Positions 44,787 to 55,473 are shown, counted from the stretch's first letter. The stretch is DNA of 60,000 nt from Takakia lepidozioides (GCA_030704615.1 CM060733.1:62560001-62620000), one strand, 5' to 3'. Numbers and translations are program-made. The notes: a model not told the origin generated them from the letters alone.

Positions 44787-45470
44787 CTAGGCGGCCCAAC
44801 TTGTCGGCACCAGAGGTGCTTTTCCATAGACCAATACAAAAGGGGAAACTCCCGTTGCGGAGTGTTCTGTGTTATTATAACAGAACTCTGCCGCGTCTAA
44901 GTGTTCCACCCAGTCTGTTTGGTCTGCCGACACGTAATTCCGCAAGATCTGCTTCACTACGGAATTCACCCTTTCTGTTTGGCCGTCGGTCGTAGGTCGG
45001 AAGGCGGTGCTCATCTTCAGCCTCGTCCCCATCTTCTTCCAAAGTGTCCTCCAAAATTTACTCGTAAACTTTGGATCGCGATCCGAGACAATATCCTTCG
45101 GGACTCCATGATGCTTTAAGACGTGGGCAAAGTAAAGTCGCCCTGTCTCCTGCGCCGTTGCCGTCTCCTTGGTGGGGATGAAATGGCCCATTTTACTGAA
45201 CCTATCCACCACCACCATGATTGCATCGAATCCTTTTGACAGCGGCATAGCAGTCATGAAATCCATCGAGACACTTTCCCAAGTCCCCTCTGGAATCGGC
45301 AAGGGTTGTAACAGCCCCGCTTGCTTTTTGTACTCGCTCCGGTTTTGTTGGCATGTGGTGCATGTCTTGACATACTCCTCTGCCTCCTCCCTCAGTTTGG
45401 GCCAGAAATACTCTTTCTTCAAGAGTGCCGCAGAGCTTGGCTCCGCCGTGGCCCGCAAGCGGGCTATCAT
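44787..45470 (-). pseudogene. Chromovirus integrase core
   Basis: The frame contains the zinc-finger half CTTCQQNRSEY, the catalytic region with MDFMTAMPLSKGFDAIMVVV, SDRDPKFTSKFW and AFRPTTDGQTERVN (D,D,E-type core), and FCYNNTEHSATGVSPF. It ends at a TAG (44787-44789) where CAG would continue the protein. Upstream it joins the RNase H end only through a one-base shift near 45435. Confidence 0.92.
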
Positions 45471-46122
45471 GGCATTCTCTCAAGAGGCTATCTCTGATCC
45501 CTCCCTTTGGCACGTAGAGACGTTTTTGCTTATACCGGAGCAGTCCATTTTGCAAGTGGAACTGCGATTTAACCCCCCTCCTCAAGTCCTGCATCACGGA
45601 CTTCGCCAGCTCATCCTTCCGGCAAGCCTTTCGGATCTTCCTTTGGAGCGCCGTCTCGCCCTTGTACACCAACAAGAGCTGCTGCTTTCTACTTAAAGCA
45701 TCGGCCACCACGTTGTCTCGTCCCGGTTTGTACTGGATATCCACATCGAACACCGCCAAAGTATCTTGCCACCTAAGTTGTTTTGGGGACAACTTGGGCT
45801 ACGTGGCAAAATACTTCACCGTGACATTGTCCGTGAACACCTTCACTGGGTTGGAACCAACATAGTGGCGCCAAAGCTCAAGGCAATGCACCACCGCCTT
45901 CATCTCTTTTTCGTGCGTAGGCCACCGTCGCTCCACTTCATTCAGTTTCTTACTTTCGTAAGCCACTGGACGTCCATCTTGCATAAGTACACCCCCAATC
46001 GCGAAGTCCGACGCATCTGTATGAATCTCAAATGGACGATCGAACTCCGGGATTTTCAAGACTGGAGCTTCCGCCATCCGCTGCTTCAATTCAGCAAAAG
46101 CTTGGCCACAAATGTGTTCCAT
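45430..46122 (-). pseudogene. Chromovirus RNase H and linker
   Basis: [56 protein letters not shown] and VFTDNVTVKYFAT are the RNase H segment. A TAG at 45799-45801 replaces a CAG, then SPKQLRWQDTLAVFDVDIQY and PGRDNVVADALSR continue in frame toward the integrase zinc finger. It is offset by one base from the RT frame near 46121. Confidence 0.92.
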
Positions 46123-47732
46123 ACCCAGACTTTGGATTTACACAGAAGGTCCGACAGCGGCCCCGCGATCTTGGCGAAATTTCTCACATACTTCCGGTAA
46201 TAGGAGGCGAGTCCTAGGAAGGATCGCACTCCCGGGACCAAAGTCGGAGGCTCCCAGTCCAAGATCGCCCTCACCTTTCTGTCATCTATTTTGATCCCAT
46301 CCTGTGTAATCACATGCCCCAAGAACTCCACTTTCGTAACCCCGAATTCGCACTTTGAAGCTTTGGCGTACAGCTTCCCTTCCCGCAACTTTTGGAACAC
46401 CCTTTTGAGGTGCTCCAGGTGCTCCTCCTTTGTTTTCGAGTACACCAAGATGTCGTCGATGTACACGATCACAAAGTCATCCAACCACTCCTGAAAAAGG
46501 CTGTACATCAGCGTGCTAAAGGTCGCTGGTGCATTGGTGAGCCCAAAAGGCATCACCAAGAACTCATATGAACCATACCTTGTCCTGCATGCGGTCTTCT
46601 CCTCATCTCCTTCCGCCACCCAAATTTGATGATAGCCGGAGCGCAAGTCGATCCGGCTGAAATACTTCGCTCTTGCCAACCGATCGAAGAGGTCGTCGAT
46701 CCTTGGCAAAGGGTACCGGTTTTTGATAGTCACCTTATTCAGAGCCCTGTAATCGACACACATCCGCAGCGTCCCATCCTTCTTGTCTGCGAATAGCACC
46801 GGGGCTCCGTAAGGTGACTTACTCGGCCGGATGTACCCCTTTGACATTAGATCCTTGAGCTGAGTCTTCAGCTCTCTGTGGCTCAACCGGTAGGGCGCCT
46901 TGGCAGGCGGTTCCGATCCCAGTATCACCTCAATCTTGTGGTCAACTCCTCTTCGCGGTGGCAAGCCGCTTGGTAAATCCTCCGGCATCACATCCTGGTA
47001 TTTCTCCAAAATCCCCTTGATCCAATCTGGGTTCGGCTCCCCATCGCCTTCTCCCTTCACTTCTCTAATGTAAAGCAAAAACTGGGGTTCGTGTGCCTCC
47101 TCCACGGCCCACTCCCTTGCTGACAGAAGGCTTATTCGCCCTCCCACGGATTTGGGCGTTTCCGACACTCGTAAGACCTCGCCACCATTCCCACATGGCA
47201 GCGTGACTACTCTCTTGCGGCCATCTATGACCGCTCCGGATTTACTCAGAAAGGTCATCCCCAAAATGAAATCTACTCCATCGATCTCGCAGATGGTGAA
47301 GTTCTCACGTCCCTCCCAACTCCCCAGTTGAAGAGGAACATTAAACGCCAACCTTGTCACCAACTGTGGTTCTCCTTTGGCAGAACGCACCTCAATAGAG
47401 GCCCCCACGTCACTTGTCGGGAGTCCCAGCTTTTGTGCCGCCGCCGGTGTCATGAAGGAGTGCGACGCTCCTGTGTCCACCAACAACGACACATTAGTTC
47501 CGGATATTACCCCATCCACGAACAATAACTGACTCCCTTTACGCAGGGCGCCAGTTTCCTGATACAACTCACAAGAATAGTTGCCTACCTTGCAAGTCCT
47601 GGCGACCACTGCTTCCACCAAGCGACTGATGGTATCTTCCGACAGCTCCGTGGTCGCCCGAGTCATGTTCAATTGCCGAGGCTTCGTGCACTTCTTGGCC
47701 ATGTGCCCGGGCTCCCCGCAATTGAAACACAC
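46086..47732 (-). pseudogene. Chromovirus zinc knuckle, protease and reverse transcriptase
   Basis: An uninterrupted 548-codon frame starts at the zinc knuckle [14 protein letters not shown], then protease [12 protein letters not shown]. The RT follows with [54 protein letters not shown] and the catalytic box [14 protein letters not shown] (about 46430-46470). It is the best-preserved part of the element. Its frame differs from gag upstream and RNase H downstream by single bases, so no continuous gag-pol exists. Confidence 0.95.
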
Positions 47733-48748
47733 TCCATCAAAGGTCGCCTTCTGTCCGCCATAAGCCGCTCCACCCGCTTTTCCTTTCGAAGCACCGGGTG
47801 CCGTCTTGACGTGTGAAGGCCCTCCCTTCGATTTCCACGTGCCATTATCGCCGCGTGGCCTATCCCACTTCTTTTCCGGTCGGAGGAGTCACCTTCCCGC
47901 CGGGTCTTCTTGTGGTTCAGCTCCGTACGGCCTTGTCTCTCACCCCTAGGGACATCCGAGAAACATTCAGCCCTCTCAATTGCCTCGTTCAAAGTCTTGG
48001 GTGGCTTCTCCTCCAACCTCCGCCTGGCCCATGGGGCTAGTCCCGCCACAAAGTTGAAGACCATTTCTAGTTCTGCCATGTCCGCGACTTCGAGCAACAG
48101 CACATTGAAAGCCTGGACATACCCCTGAATGTCATCTGTTTGCTTCAAATTCCTCATCTTGTCCCGGGCAAGCCAGGACGCGTTGAGGGGCACAAACTGT
48201 CTCTTCATCAATTCCTTGAACCCACTCCAGTTCAAGGTTTCCGGGCTTGGGCCTCGGTTGTGAAGGCGTTTCTGCCACCATTGTTGAGCATAGCCCCTCA
48301 AATAGGTGGGAGCCACTTCCACCCGATCCTCGTCACTCAACTTGGCCGCCCGGAAGTACTGCTCTAGCTCCAAGAGCCAGGTGTTGAGTGCCTTCCAATT
48401 TCAAACGCCCTCGAAGGTGCCGGGTTCCTTAGGCTTCACCTTAAACTTTGCCTTAGTGGAAGTGGCATTAGCCGCCTTCAACACGTCTTTCAACGTCCCG
48501 CCAAACTGCGCCAACAACCCTTCCCAAAAGGCTGCCGGCATGGGAGGCATCTCTTGGTTTGTCGGAGCTCTCAAGGATTCCTCGGGCTCCGACTCCTCGG
48601 ATTCCTCCCGCTCTTGAGCGGCCTTGTTTTCGGAAACATTCATCGCTTCCTCAAACGGCCGCCTCGGTGACACGTCGCCCCCATCGGGCTCACCAGGATC
48701 ATCATCTTTTGGGCCGTTCCGCTTTCGCTTTGGCTTGCCCGACCCCAT
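47733..48748 (-). pseudogene. Chromovirus gag
   Basis: ATG 48748 gives MGSGKPKRKRNG, then an acidic stretch. A TGA at about 48399-48401 stands where TGG would read FEGVWNWKALN. The retrotransposon gag domain follows with ELEQYFRAAKLSDEDRV, YLRGYAQQWWQKRL and FKELMKRQFVPL. Near 47875 a one-base change in AAAAGAAG shifts the frame; in the other frame the text leads into the zinc knuckle. Confidence 0.9.
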
Positions 48749-48789
48749 GATGAGGCCAATCCCAAGGACGATCGCGTACTGAACTCTAA

Positions 48790-48801
48790 GCTCTGATACC
48801 A
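48790..48801 (-). promoter_or_regulatory. Primer-binding site for initiator tRNA-Met
   Basis: TGGTATCAGAGC on the minus strand lies two bases inside the 5' LTR. It is complementary to the 3' end of plant initiator methionine tRNA, the usual primer of plant gypsy and copia elements. Confidence 0.95.
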
Positions 48802-48803
48802 AG

Positions 48804-49529
48804 TGTCGCGCACCTCACTTCGGTAAGCTCCCCTTCAAGTCATAGTTACTCGCTTTGATGCGCGCGCCTGATTCCCAACCTGGCCGCCCGGCCAACTTGG
48901 AGCTTCGGCTGCTCACCGGGACATAACGGTCCCCCTTCGCTTCCCTCTAAAACCCTCCACCTATTTGGGATTAGGAGAATTCCCTTTGGTAGATGGCAGT
49001 CCGGAACAGCTCCCCTCTCTTTGGTCGCTTTCCGGCTCGTTCGCTTACTCACTAGTTTTTGGTCACCAACGGGCTTGCACCGTTCTCGGGGTTACTACTC
49101 CCTATATATACTTCTGTAGCTGTCCGCGGGGGTTTCATAACCAGCCATGCCATTTTATGGCGAACCACCACGAAAACCCTCGACTCCCGGTGATGAGTCG
49201 CGGTGAGTCTTGGCCCACTCATCACGGCCCCTATGGACCGTGATGAGTCCCAAGACTCCCCACGACTCCCACCACGAGGTCTCCGCCCCCATGGTGAGTC
49301 CTATGCCACCCCCACTAAGTCCCGCTAAGCTACCACCACCCCTTGTGGAGCTACCCCCACCGCAACCCGGTGTGCGGGGCTCCACCTAGTGAGCGCCTCC
49401 GCCTCCTTGAGTGCTTTGGGCACTCAAGGGTGCTTCAGCCCCCCATACCTGTCGCTGCCGATGCCCCCACTACAGGGGCAGCCCCTCATGTGTCCCGACC
49501 CCCTGCCCTCAAGGCAAAGGGTCGCGACA
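48804..49529 (-). repeat. Chromovirus 5' LTR
   Basis: This 726-bp LTR lies upstream of gag on the minus strand. It is nearly identical to 42571-43294 and ends next to the CGCAG target duplication at 49530-49534. Confidence 0.95.
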
Positions 49530-49564
49530 CGCAGTCCAACAGGTCCCAAAGTAATAGCAGATGA

Positions 49565-49735
49565 CACTACAAGGAATCGTCGATTTAACGACTGGCGAAA
49601 CGACTGCAAAATAAGTTGTTGCAGACAAAAAACGACTAGGCAACTCGGAGTGTCAACAGACTAGTCTCTTCGGACAGCCCAGTCGTTTCAGTCATGACGT
49701 GGTCGGAGTGGTTTCGGTCAGTCGTTCCGCCGACT
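49565..49735 (+). mobile_element. CACTA-type transposon terminus
   Basis: CACTACAAGGAATCGTCG at 49565 matches the usual start of plant CACTA elements (CACTACAAGAAA-like). It is followed by repeated short words on both strands, AACGACTGG, ACGACTG, CCAGTCGTT and CAGTCGTT, as in CACTA subterminal regions. No matching opposite end (TTGTAGTG) was found downstream, so the element is truncated or runs beyond the window. Confidence 0.6.
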
Positions 49736-50813
49736 GCGGCTCAATTTTGGGAGGGGGGGCCACGTGGTAGCGCCGTGCGCGGCATTGACTGAATCTTTGG
49801 ACCTTCACCAAGTGGACTTTTGAACCGGGGGGTGCGACTTCCCCACAGCGACGACGTTGGAAACACAGCCGCGTGGCTATGCGGCGAAACGCCACGTGTT
49901 TTCTATTGTGGATGTGGCCTCGTGCAAGCCTGAGGCCACACCGCGTGGCGCAATAAATTGTCTGCTGGTTGCCTTTACGACTTGCAAGTGGAGTCGACAA
50001 CTAGAGTGTTGAAGTGATAGATGCAACCGGAGGTTTGAAATGCACTGCTTCACTAGTGATATACATCGACTGTGGGTTGGGAACCAGGCACTCGTAGTGG
50101 TTGCAATGACTTGGGGCCTGCGGCTTGTGGTTCATACATGTACAATACTATTCTACTGTCTCTGAATAACAACACAACACAATCCCCAGCAGCCACTGAT
50201 CATCCCATTGCGGATGTGATTGAGATTGGAGAACATACAAGGCATCCCATCAAAGCACAAAAAGAAATAAACATGATGAAGAACACGTGACATTGTATTA
50301 AGACGATACCTCAAAACCGTCCCATAATTTGCACAAACTCATGAGTCCGTAACGACCATGCTTCGAACTTTAAAAAAAAAATGTCGCATATGGTTCTGCA
50401 CCTAACTTGCTATTCTCCAGATTATACATAATACAACCCTAGCTTGCATGATGTCTTCACCTCTTTCCTAGGCTGGCACAAGCTGCATTCAAAAGACATA
50501 TGACGAAAACCTGTTCAGAATCACCCTTCCGATATTTGGCCTCAACATACTTCTGCATACACCCACAGCGAGCTTATCAGTGTTCATTTTACTCCGAGAC
50601 CACATCTGTTTAGGCATACTGCAGGTCAACATATGAGCATATGTTATGCTCCCACATTTGGCATGCATGTTTAATGTTAAAGATGATACCCCCTTCCACC
50701 AGTCTGAAGTCCAACAAACTATGATTCAAACCTACCATTTTGCATGATCAGAACTTCCATACAAACCTCCGCACATAAAAAAGAGAAGTCTCCTTCAGAG
50801 GACATGCTTCTTG
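49736..50813. other. Interior or flank of the CACTA-like terminus, unassigned
   Basis: No transposase motif was seen. Weak PPR-like words may occur on the minus strand near 50655 but cannot be supported. Confidence 0.35.
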
Positions 50814-51119
50814 CTACATTTTGAGAAGGAAATCACCGTCTGTGACATGGGAATTAACTGTATCAACCTGTTGTGTCCCTGCCTGGAACTCCATAGCGTA
50901 CATGGACTTAGAACTATAACCAGACTCTGCTCTCACAGCAGCTACCTGTGTTTCACCCACAGACAGTTAGACAAACAAAATTAGTCCACTATAAAGGGAT
51001 TAGAAAACTGAAGTCAAAAGGACCATGCTTAGCAATGTTGTTAGGCCTACCTGACTATACGCATCTGTCATATGGGATGACGACTCGAGCTCCAACCATG
51101 CCAAAACTTTAGAATCCAT
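50814..51119 (-). CDS. Two possible terminal exons of an unknown gene
   Basis: On the minus strand an open block ends at a GTAGGC donor at 51051 (start about 51119, MDSKVLAWLELESSSHMTDA). A second block from an AG acceptor at 50945 to TAG at 50814 reads VAAVRAESGYSSKSMYAMEF, then QAGTQQVDTVNSHVTDGDF. The two join in phase. I do not recognise the protein. Adjacent sequence upstream is PPR-like debris, so this may be chance or a fragment. Confidence 0.3.
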
Positions 51120-52490
51120 TTAGCTTTTCACCCATGACAGGCATATCCTGCAATCATCGAGTTCCATGACACCCCATCATCTCGTTAGCCATATTCTCAA
51201 ACACCCCTTTCCCTGCATACTCTCTTCCCACCCCACAGAGAGTAATAAGGGGGGAAGGGAGGGGGCCTACCTACCCTCCCCACTAGACTGAGATTTAAGC
51301 TTGGGGTAGGAAGCTACATTCGAACAATAAACAGATGCAGAAAGTAGAAAGCCCTAAAGAATTGCTTAAACTAAGATAAGTCACACCTTTGCCATCTTCC
51401 AGAGCTAACAGGCAGCTTGTACACGCATGGAAACTCAAACAAACCTGATGTGGTTGTGCTGAACAGTGATGCCCCTTAATTCCTGCACCATTTGCTCATA
51501 GGGCTCCAAAGCCTCCATGATCTCGCGCCCTTGTACTAATACACATATCCTGCGATCATAGTGTTCCACGACACCACATTCCGTTCAGCCATATCGTCAA
51601 ACACCCCCATTGCATTCTCCATGCACCCACATTTGGCATAAATATCCACTAGTGTATGATTCAGAATGACATCTAATACAATTCCAGCTTTGACAAAGTC
51701 ACCATGGACTTTTTGCCCTTTTCCTGGGCTGCCAGGCTTGCACACGCATTGCAAACACAACGAAACATGATGTGGTTGGGCTGAACACATCTTAATTTCT
51801 GCACCATTTGCTCGGAGGTCTCCAAAGCCTCCATTGCCCTGCTGTACATATCTTGCGATCATAGTGCTCCACGACACCACATTTTTTGTTGAGCCATATT
51901 ATTGAACACCCCTTTTGCATCCTCCATGCAGCACTCAAACTTGGCATACATGTCCATGAGGGTACTGTTCAGAATGGCATCTGATACAATTTGAGCTTTG
52001 ACAATGTCACCATGGACCTTATAATTGCCCTTTTCCAGGGCCGCCAAGCTTGCACATTGCAAACACAAACAAACCTGATGTGGTCAATGGGCTAAACACA
52101 CCTTATTTCATGCACCGTTTGCTCAGAGGTCTCGAAAGACTCCATCCCGCTGTACATATCCTGCAATCATAGGGCTCCATGACACCACATTTTGTTTAGC
52201 CATATTGTTGAACACTCCCTTTGCATCCTCGATGCACCCACATTTGGCATACATGTCCATGTAAGGGTACTATTCAGAATGACATATGGTACAATACCAG
52301 CTTTGACGATGTCACCATGGACCTCTTTGCCCTCTTTGCCTCTTTGCCCATGCTTGGTAAATCCTGCCATCATTATATTCGACATGATCAAACGTTGTTG
52401 AAGCATTCTGTTGAACACTTAGCACTAAGAATTGAGGATATTCTTGCACTTAACATACATATTGACAAGGGTGTTACGTAGAAAAATGTT
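51120..52490 (-). pseudogene. PPR (PLS-type) gene remnants
   Basis: Several stop- and frame-interrupted blocks carry pentatricopeptide repeats: VHGDFVKAGIVLDVILNHTL with VDIYAKCGCMENAMGVFDDM and VVSWNTMIAGYV (51536-51740), VHGDIVKAQIVSDAILNSTL (about 51955-52020), and EVHGDIVKAGIVPYVILNST (about 52270-52330). Family members are organellar RNA-binding proteins. Repeats are unusually alike, suggesting local duplication. The run is broken near 51270-51345 by a LINE piece. No intact start, transit peptide or DYW end was seen. Confidence 0.8.
51265..51350 (+). repeat. Short LINE C-terminal fragment within the PPR remnants
   Basis: CTAGACTGAGATTTAAGC, GGAAGCTACATTCGAACA and ATAAACAGATGCAGAAAG match in order the LINE at 9044-9108 (CTAGACTGAAATTTAAACTC, GGAAGTCTACCTTTGAACAG, AAACAGATGTAGAGAGG). 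Confidence 0.65.
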
Positions 52491-52565
52491 TGCAGGCTGA
52501 AAACAAACTGAAATGTACTGAAGAACGTGCCCTCATGGTTAGACGTATATCAATTGTGCCACTTC

Positions 52566-53070
52566 TAGTGCTGCCCCTCTGTTGGGCTGCCTCTAAGAGA
52601 GAGGGAGTAGCACTGGGGGGAGGGATTTATGGCTACAAGGCTACGGAAACAACGTCTTATAATTACAACCTCACCCTCTCCCCCTTGACCATTTGCTACG
52701 CTGCCTCTAAGAGAGAGGGAGCAGGAGTTGGGGGGAGGGATCTACCAGCCATAAGGCTACGGGAACAACGTCTTATGAGTACAATCTCTCCTTCTCTCTC
52801 GGCCTGCTGCTGCTGCCCCTCTGTTGGGCTGCTCTAAGAGAGAGGGAGCGGGAGTTGGGGGGAGGGGGATGGATTTATGGCTACAAGGCTACGGAAACAA
52901 CGTTTTATGATTACAACCTCACCCTCTCTCGCTTGACCTTTTGTTGGGCTGCCTCTAAGAGAGAGGGAGCAACAGTTGGGGGGAGGGATCTATGGGCCAC
53001 AAGGCTATGGAAACAACATGTTATGAGTACAATATCTCCCTCTCTCTCAGCCCTCTACTGCTGCCCCTCG
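52566..53070 (+). repeat. Four-unit tandem array built on the LINE 3'-tail core
   Basis: CTCTAAGAGAGAGGGAG (one C-less variant) recurs near 52590, 52706, 52832 and 52954, a period of about 117-125. Each unit holds ACAAGGCTACGGAAACAACG or a close variant, then TTATGAGTACAAT or TTATAATTACAAC. Units 1 and 3 resemble each other, as do 2 and 4, implying a two-unit ancestor. The core is the same as the tail of the LINE copies at 59, 3090 and 9325 (CCACAAGGCTACGGCAAAC). Confidence 0.8.
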
Positions 53071-53084
53071 CATGGGCAGCCCTC

Positions 53085-53245
53085 ACAACAGGCATTCACC
53101 TTTTTGTCTCCGTTGTCCCACCATTGACTGGGGTCGGAAAAGTGTTCATTCCAAAGCTTCTCCTCATCGCTGTTATCTGTTTTGGATACTTTCGTGCTGC
53201 CCCATCGGCAGTAACTTGTCAAAGTCACTCCAAACCACCACAGAT
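53085..53245 (-). pseudogene. OSB-type organellar ssDNA-binding fragment
   Basis: The minus-strand text NSDEEKLWNEHFSDPSQWWD followed by NGDKKVNA resembles the PDF motif of plant OSB proteins (organellar single-stranded DNA-binding). The usual following Pro-Asp-Phe is absent because the sequence diverges after NACCEG. Only this short piece was found. It lies next to the ORP3 fragment and the tandem array. Confidence 0.45.
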
Positions 53246-53862
53246 CCACCCAACGAGCTAACTTACAGAATTCAGTATGCAAATTCAGGGCCGAGTCTGA
53301 TGAGAGGGAAAAACAGGCTGAAATAGGTTGAAGAAGAAGGTGCCTCACCACATTGTCCTTTGGCCTATTCGAGGCACTTGACCATTTCAAAAGATGGAGC
53401 TAAGCTGCTCTCACCAGTCTTGACCTTTCAGAATTTGCATCCACTTTCATGTGTAGTTCTAAGGTGAACAAACCTAGTCTTTTTTGCCCCAAAGAACCCA
53501 CTACAACCTTACACTCTTTCTTCACTTCCCACATCGACAACCACATTGAGACCTCCAATTGACATAAGTAGGTTTGGAAAATGCGAAGACTTAATATAAT
53601 GACTTGATCATCTTTATCTTCCCTACTGCCTGGGGTAAATCTACATCCCACCTACGTCCATCATAGATTTTAGCTGTTACAGTTGAAAACTTACAGCCTG
53701 GCTAATTTTTAATTACTTGCTGGGCTCCATCCCAGCTCTTGCATCAATACAGCATTGATGCATAGTTCATTGCGTCCTTTGGACCTGCTGCTCTTACTAC
53801 CTTCCTGTCTGTGGAGCTGAATGAATTTGTTCAATATCTTCCCAACCACGGGAGAATCTGAC

Positions 53863-54487
53863 CTGCTCCGCAAGGAACATCGTGCCATCAGGTCCTGCCA
53901 ACTCATATGTCTCTCCAAGAATGGGATTGAATGGCTTCCATGTCCGGGAGTACGCATGGAACGATGATAGGGCCCATGTTGCTGCCACACCCATCCGCCA
54001 TATGAAGCACCATCAGCCAGGTTTGCTACACATAGTTCAAACCAACAATTCCCTCATGCTGCAACATCACCTTCAATGCAAGTGATTCTTTTATACCTTC
54101 CAGGGGCTTGCCAGCAGTGGCACACCAAGTATTGAATAGTTGCATACCTAAAGTAGGACCCACGAACATGGTTGCATGAGAGGAAGACAAGACTTTGTAC
54201 AAGATACCATAAACATCACTCCACACAACCGACTGATTACTCCCCACATGAAGTAGGATCACCCCTGAGAATGTTCATACATTAGCAGGAATAACAATCC
54301 CCTGAACTACATCTAGCTTATCTCTTCTCTGAAATAATGCAATTATTGCCATCTCCGTAGTTCAGTACAGTAACTGACTTGACTTGGCTGATAAAATATC
54401 TGGCTAGTACTTACTTGCATAGACAAGCTTCACATATGGGCCTTCACAATCATCAGCTAGGTCCAACAAGTATGCATACTCCAACAC
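53863..54487 (-). pseudogene. ORP3-like oxysterol-binding protein, two middle exons
   Basis: Exon 54415-54487 reads VLEYAYLLDLADDCEGPYVK and LVYA. Exon 53863-53981 reads [20 protein letters not shown], then [19 protein letters not shown]. They join in phase by GT-AG and contain the ORP signature [12 protein letters not shown]. The family binds sterols or phosphoinositides at membrane contacts. The next exon, which should begin with the SHHPP motif, was not found down to 53000. The preceding exon is on the opposite strand at 54620-54756, so the gene is rearranged and truncated. Confidence 0.85.
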
Positions 54488-54619
54488 CTGCAGCAAATGC
54501 AAATTGTATGTGACCAGCCATCCCCACCAATATTGCAATGGGATTCCAAGGAGATTTTCGACATAATTCAGCTCTGTACTTTAATTCTGCGTTGAATTTC
54601 AAAGGCCTACTAAGGTCAG

Positions 54620-54756
54620 GGGATGTGGGGATGGCACATGACAAGGAAAGTTATTGGAAAATGATGCATCTGTGCGTTGGATCTGATGTCACATCGTTAG
54701 TGACCCTCCCAGTCTTTATTTTTGAGCCAATGACAATGCTCCAGGAGCCGGCTGAG
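54620..54756 (+). pseudogene. ORP3-like upstream exon, inverted relative to the next exons
   Basis: The plus-strand frame reads [20 protein letters not shown] and [19 protein letters not shown], then a GT donor after 54756. This is the N-terminal part of plant ORP3-type proteins. In the family it is followed directly by the LLEY.HLLD-like stretch, which here starts the minus-strand exon 54415-54487, in the matching phase. Confidence 0.8.
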
Positions 54757-55473
54757 GTTGGTCCTCATCACCAAATTATCTGAAGAACAAAGCTTGAGCC
54801 TCAGCTTGAAAATTCTTTGAGCTTGATGAGGGAGAGAAGTAGGCACTGTTGAAGATTAGACATTGTTCGCTTGACTGCCCAAGAACAGCAAATTTTGTTA
54901 TGTGGATCTACAGTGGGATCACTCTCAGTTTTGAAGGTGGTGTATAGATTTCTAAGGTGCTTTTGGGATGTTGTAGCTTTGGCCGCAATTTTGTATTATG
55001 GTTACACTCTAGATGGTGGTAACACAATGACCAACAGGTTTATGTTTAGAGACTATAAAGTCTACCTTGGCTTAACCTCAGTCCAATTCGCACATGCAAA
55101 GGTTTATCATTTTTGAGATGGAAAGAGACGGGAAGAGTGATACAATTGCAGTAGCCACATATTTGCACCTACAAGACAATTGCAGGGGCATACTCAAAGC
55201 ACTGGGTGCACAGTAAGCAGGTGAGAGTATCTATGGAAACTCTGCTTTCTGTATCAGCTTGTAACACAATTACTTTACTTCAACTCGCTGGTACTAGGTT
55301 ACAGAACCGTTCTGACTGTGCCCGTGTGTTCTCTGCATAGGACTGTGCTTGACAGTTTGCATCTTGTATGCGTGGACGTTATAAAGGTTTTTCTTTCTTC
55401 TCTCTTCCGCTCGGTAACAAACAGGGCGTGGGAATGGGTATGGCCTGAGCGGAGAACACAGGTGTTCACACCA
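54757..55473. other. Unassigned DNA
   Basis: No domain was recognised. The word GTGGACGTTATAAAG near 55371 is shared with 1164-1178 in the LINE-rich region. Confidence 0.35.

Larger units (their letters stand above)
42571..49529 (-). mobile_element. Complete Ty3/gypsy chromovirus, minus strand
   Basis: LTRs at 42571-43294 and 48804-49529 begin TGTCGCG and end CGCGACA. A 5-bp target duplication CGCAG lies at 42566-42570 and 49530-49534. Internal order on the minus strand: primer site, gag, zinc knuckle, protease, RT, RNase H, integrase, C-terminal chromodomain, purine-rich tract, LTR. By eye the LTRs differ by only about four substitutions and a few single-base indels. The coding region has four nonsense codons and four frameshifts, so it cannot make intact polyproteins. 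It is inserted in the 120-bp repeat domain. Confidence 0.97.

Noticed and set aside
53400-53690. C-terminal ORP3 exons (text GRRWDVDLPQAVGK)
   Set aside because: Similarity to the family's GRTWVDSPGE region is too weak, and the SHHPP exon is absent between.
54026-54262. Coding exon MILLHVGSNQSVVWSD on the minus strand
   Set aside because: It lies in the intron between two phase-matched ORP3 exons and shows no known domain.
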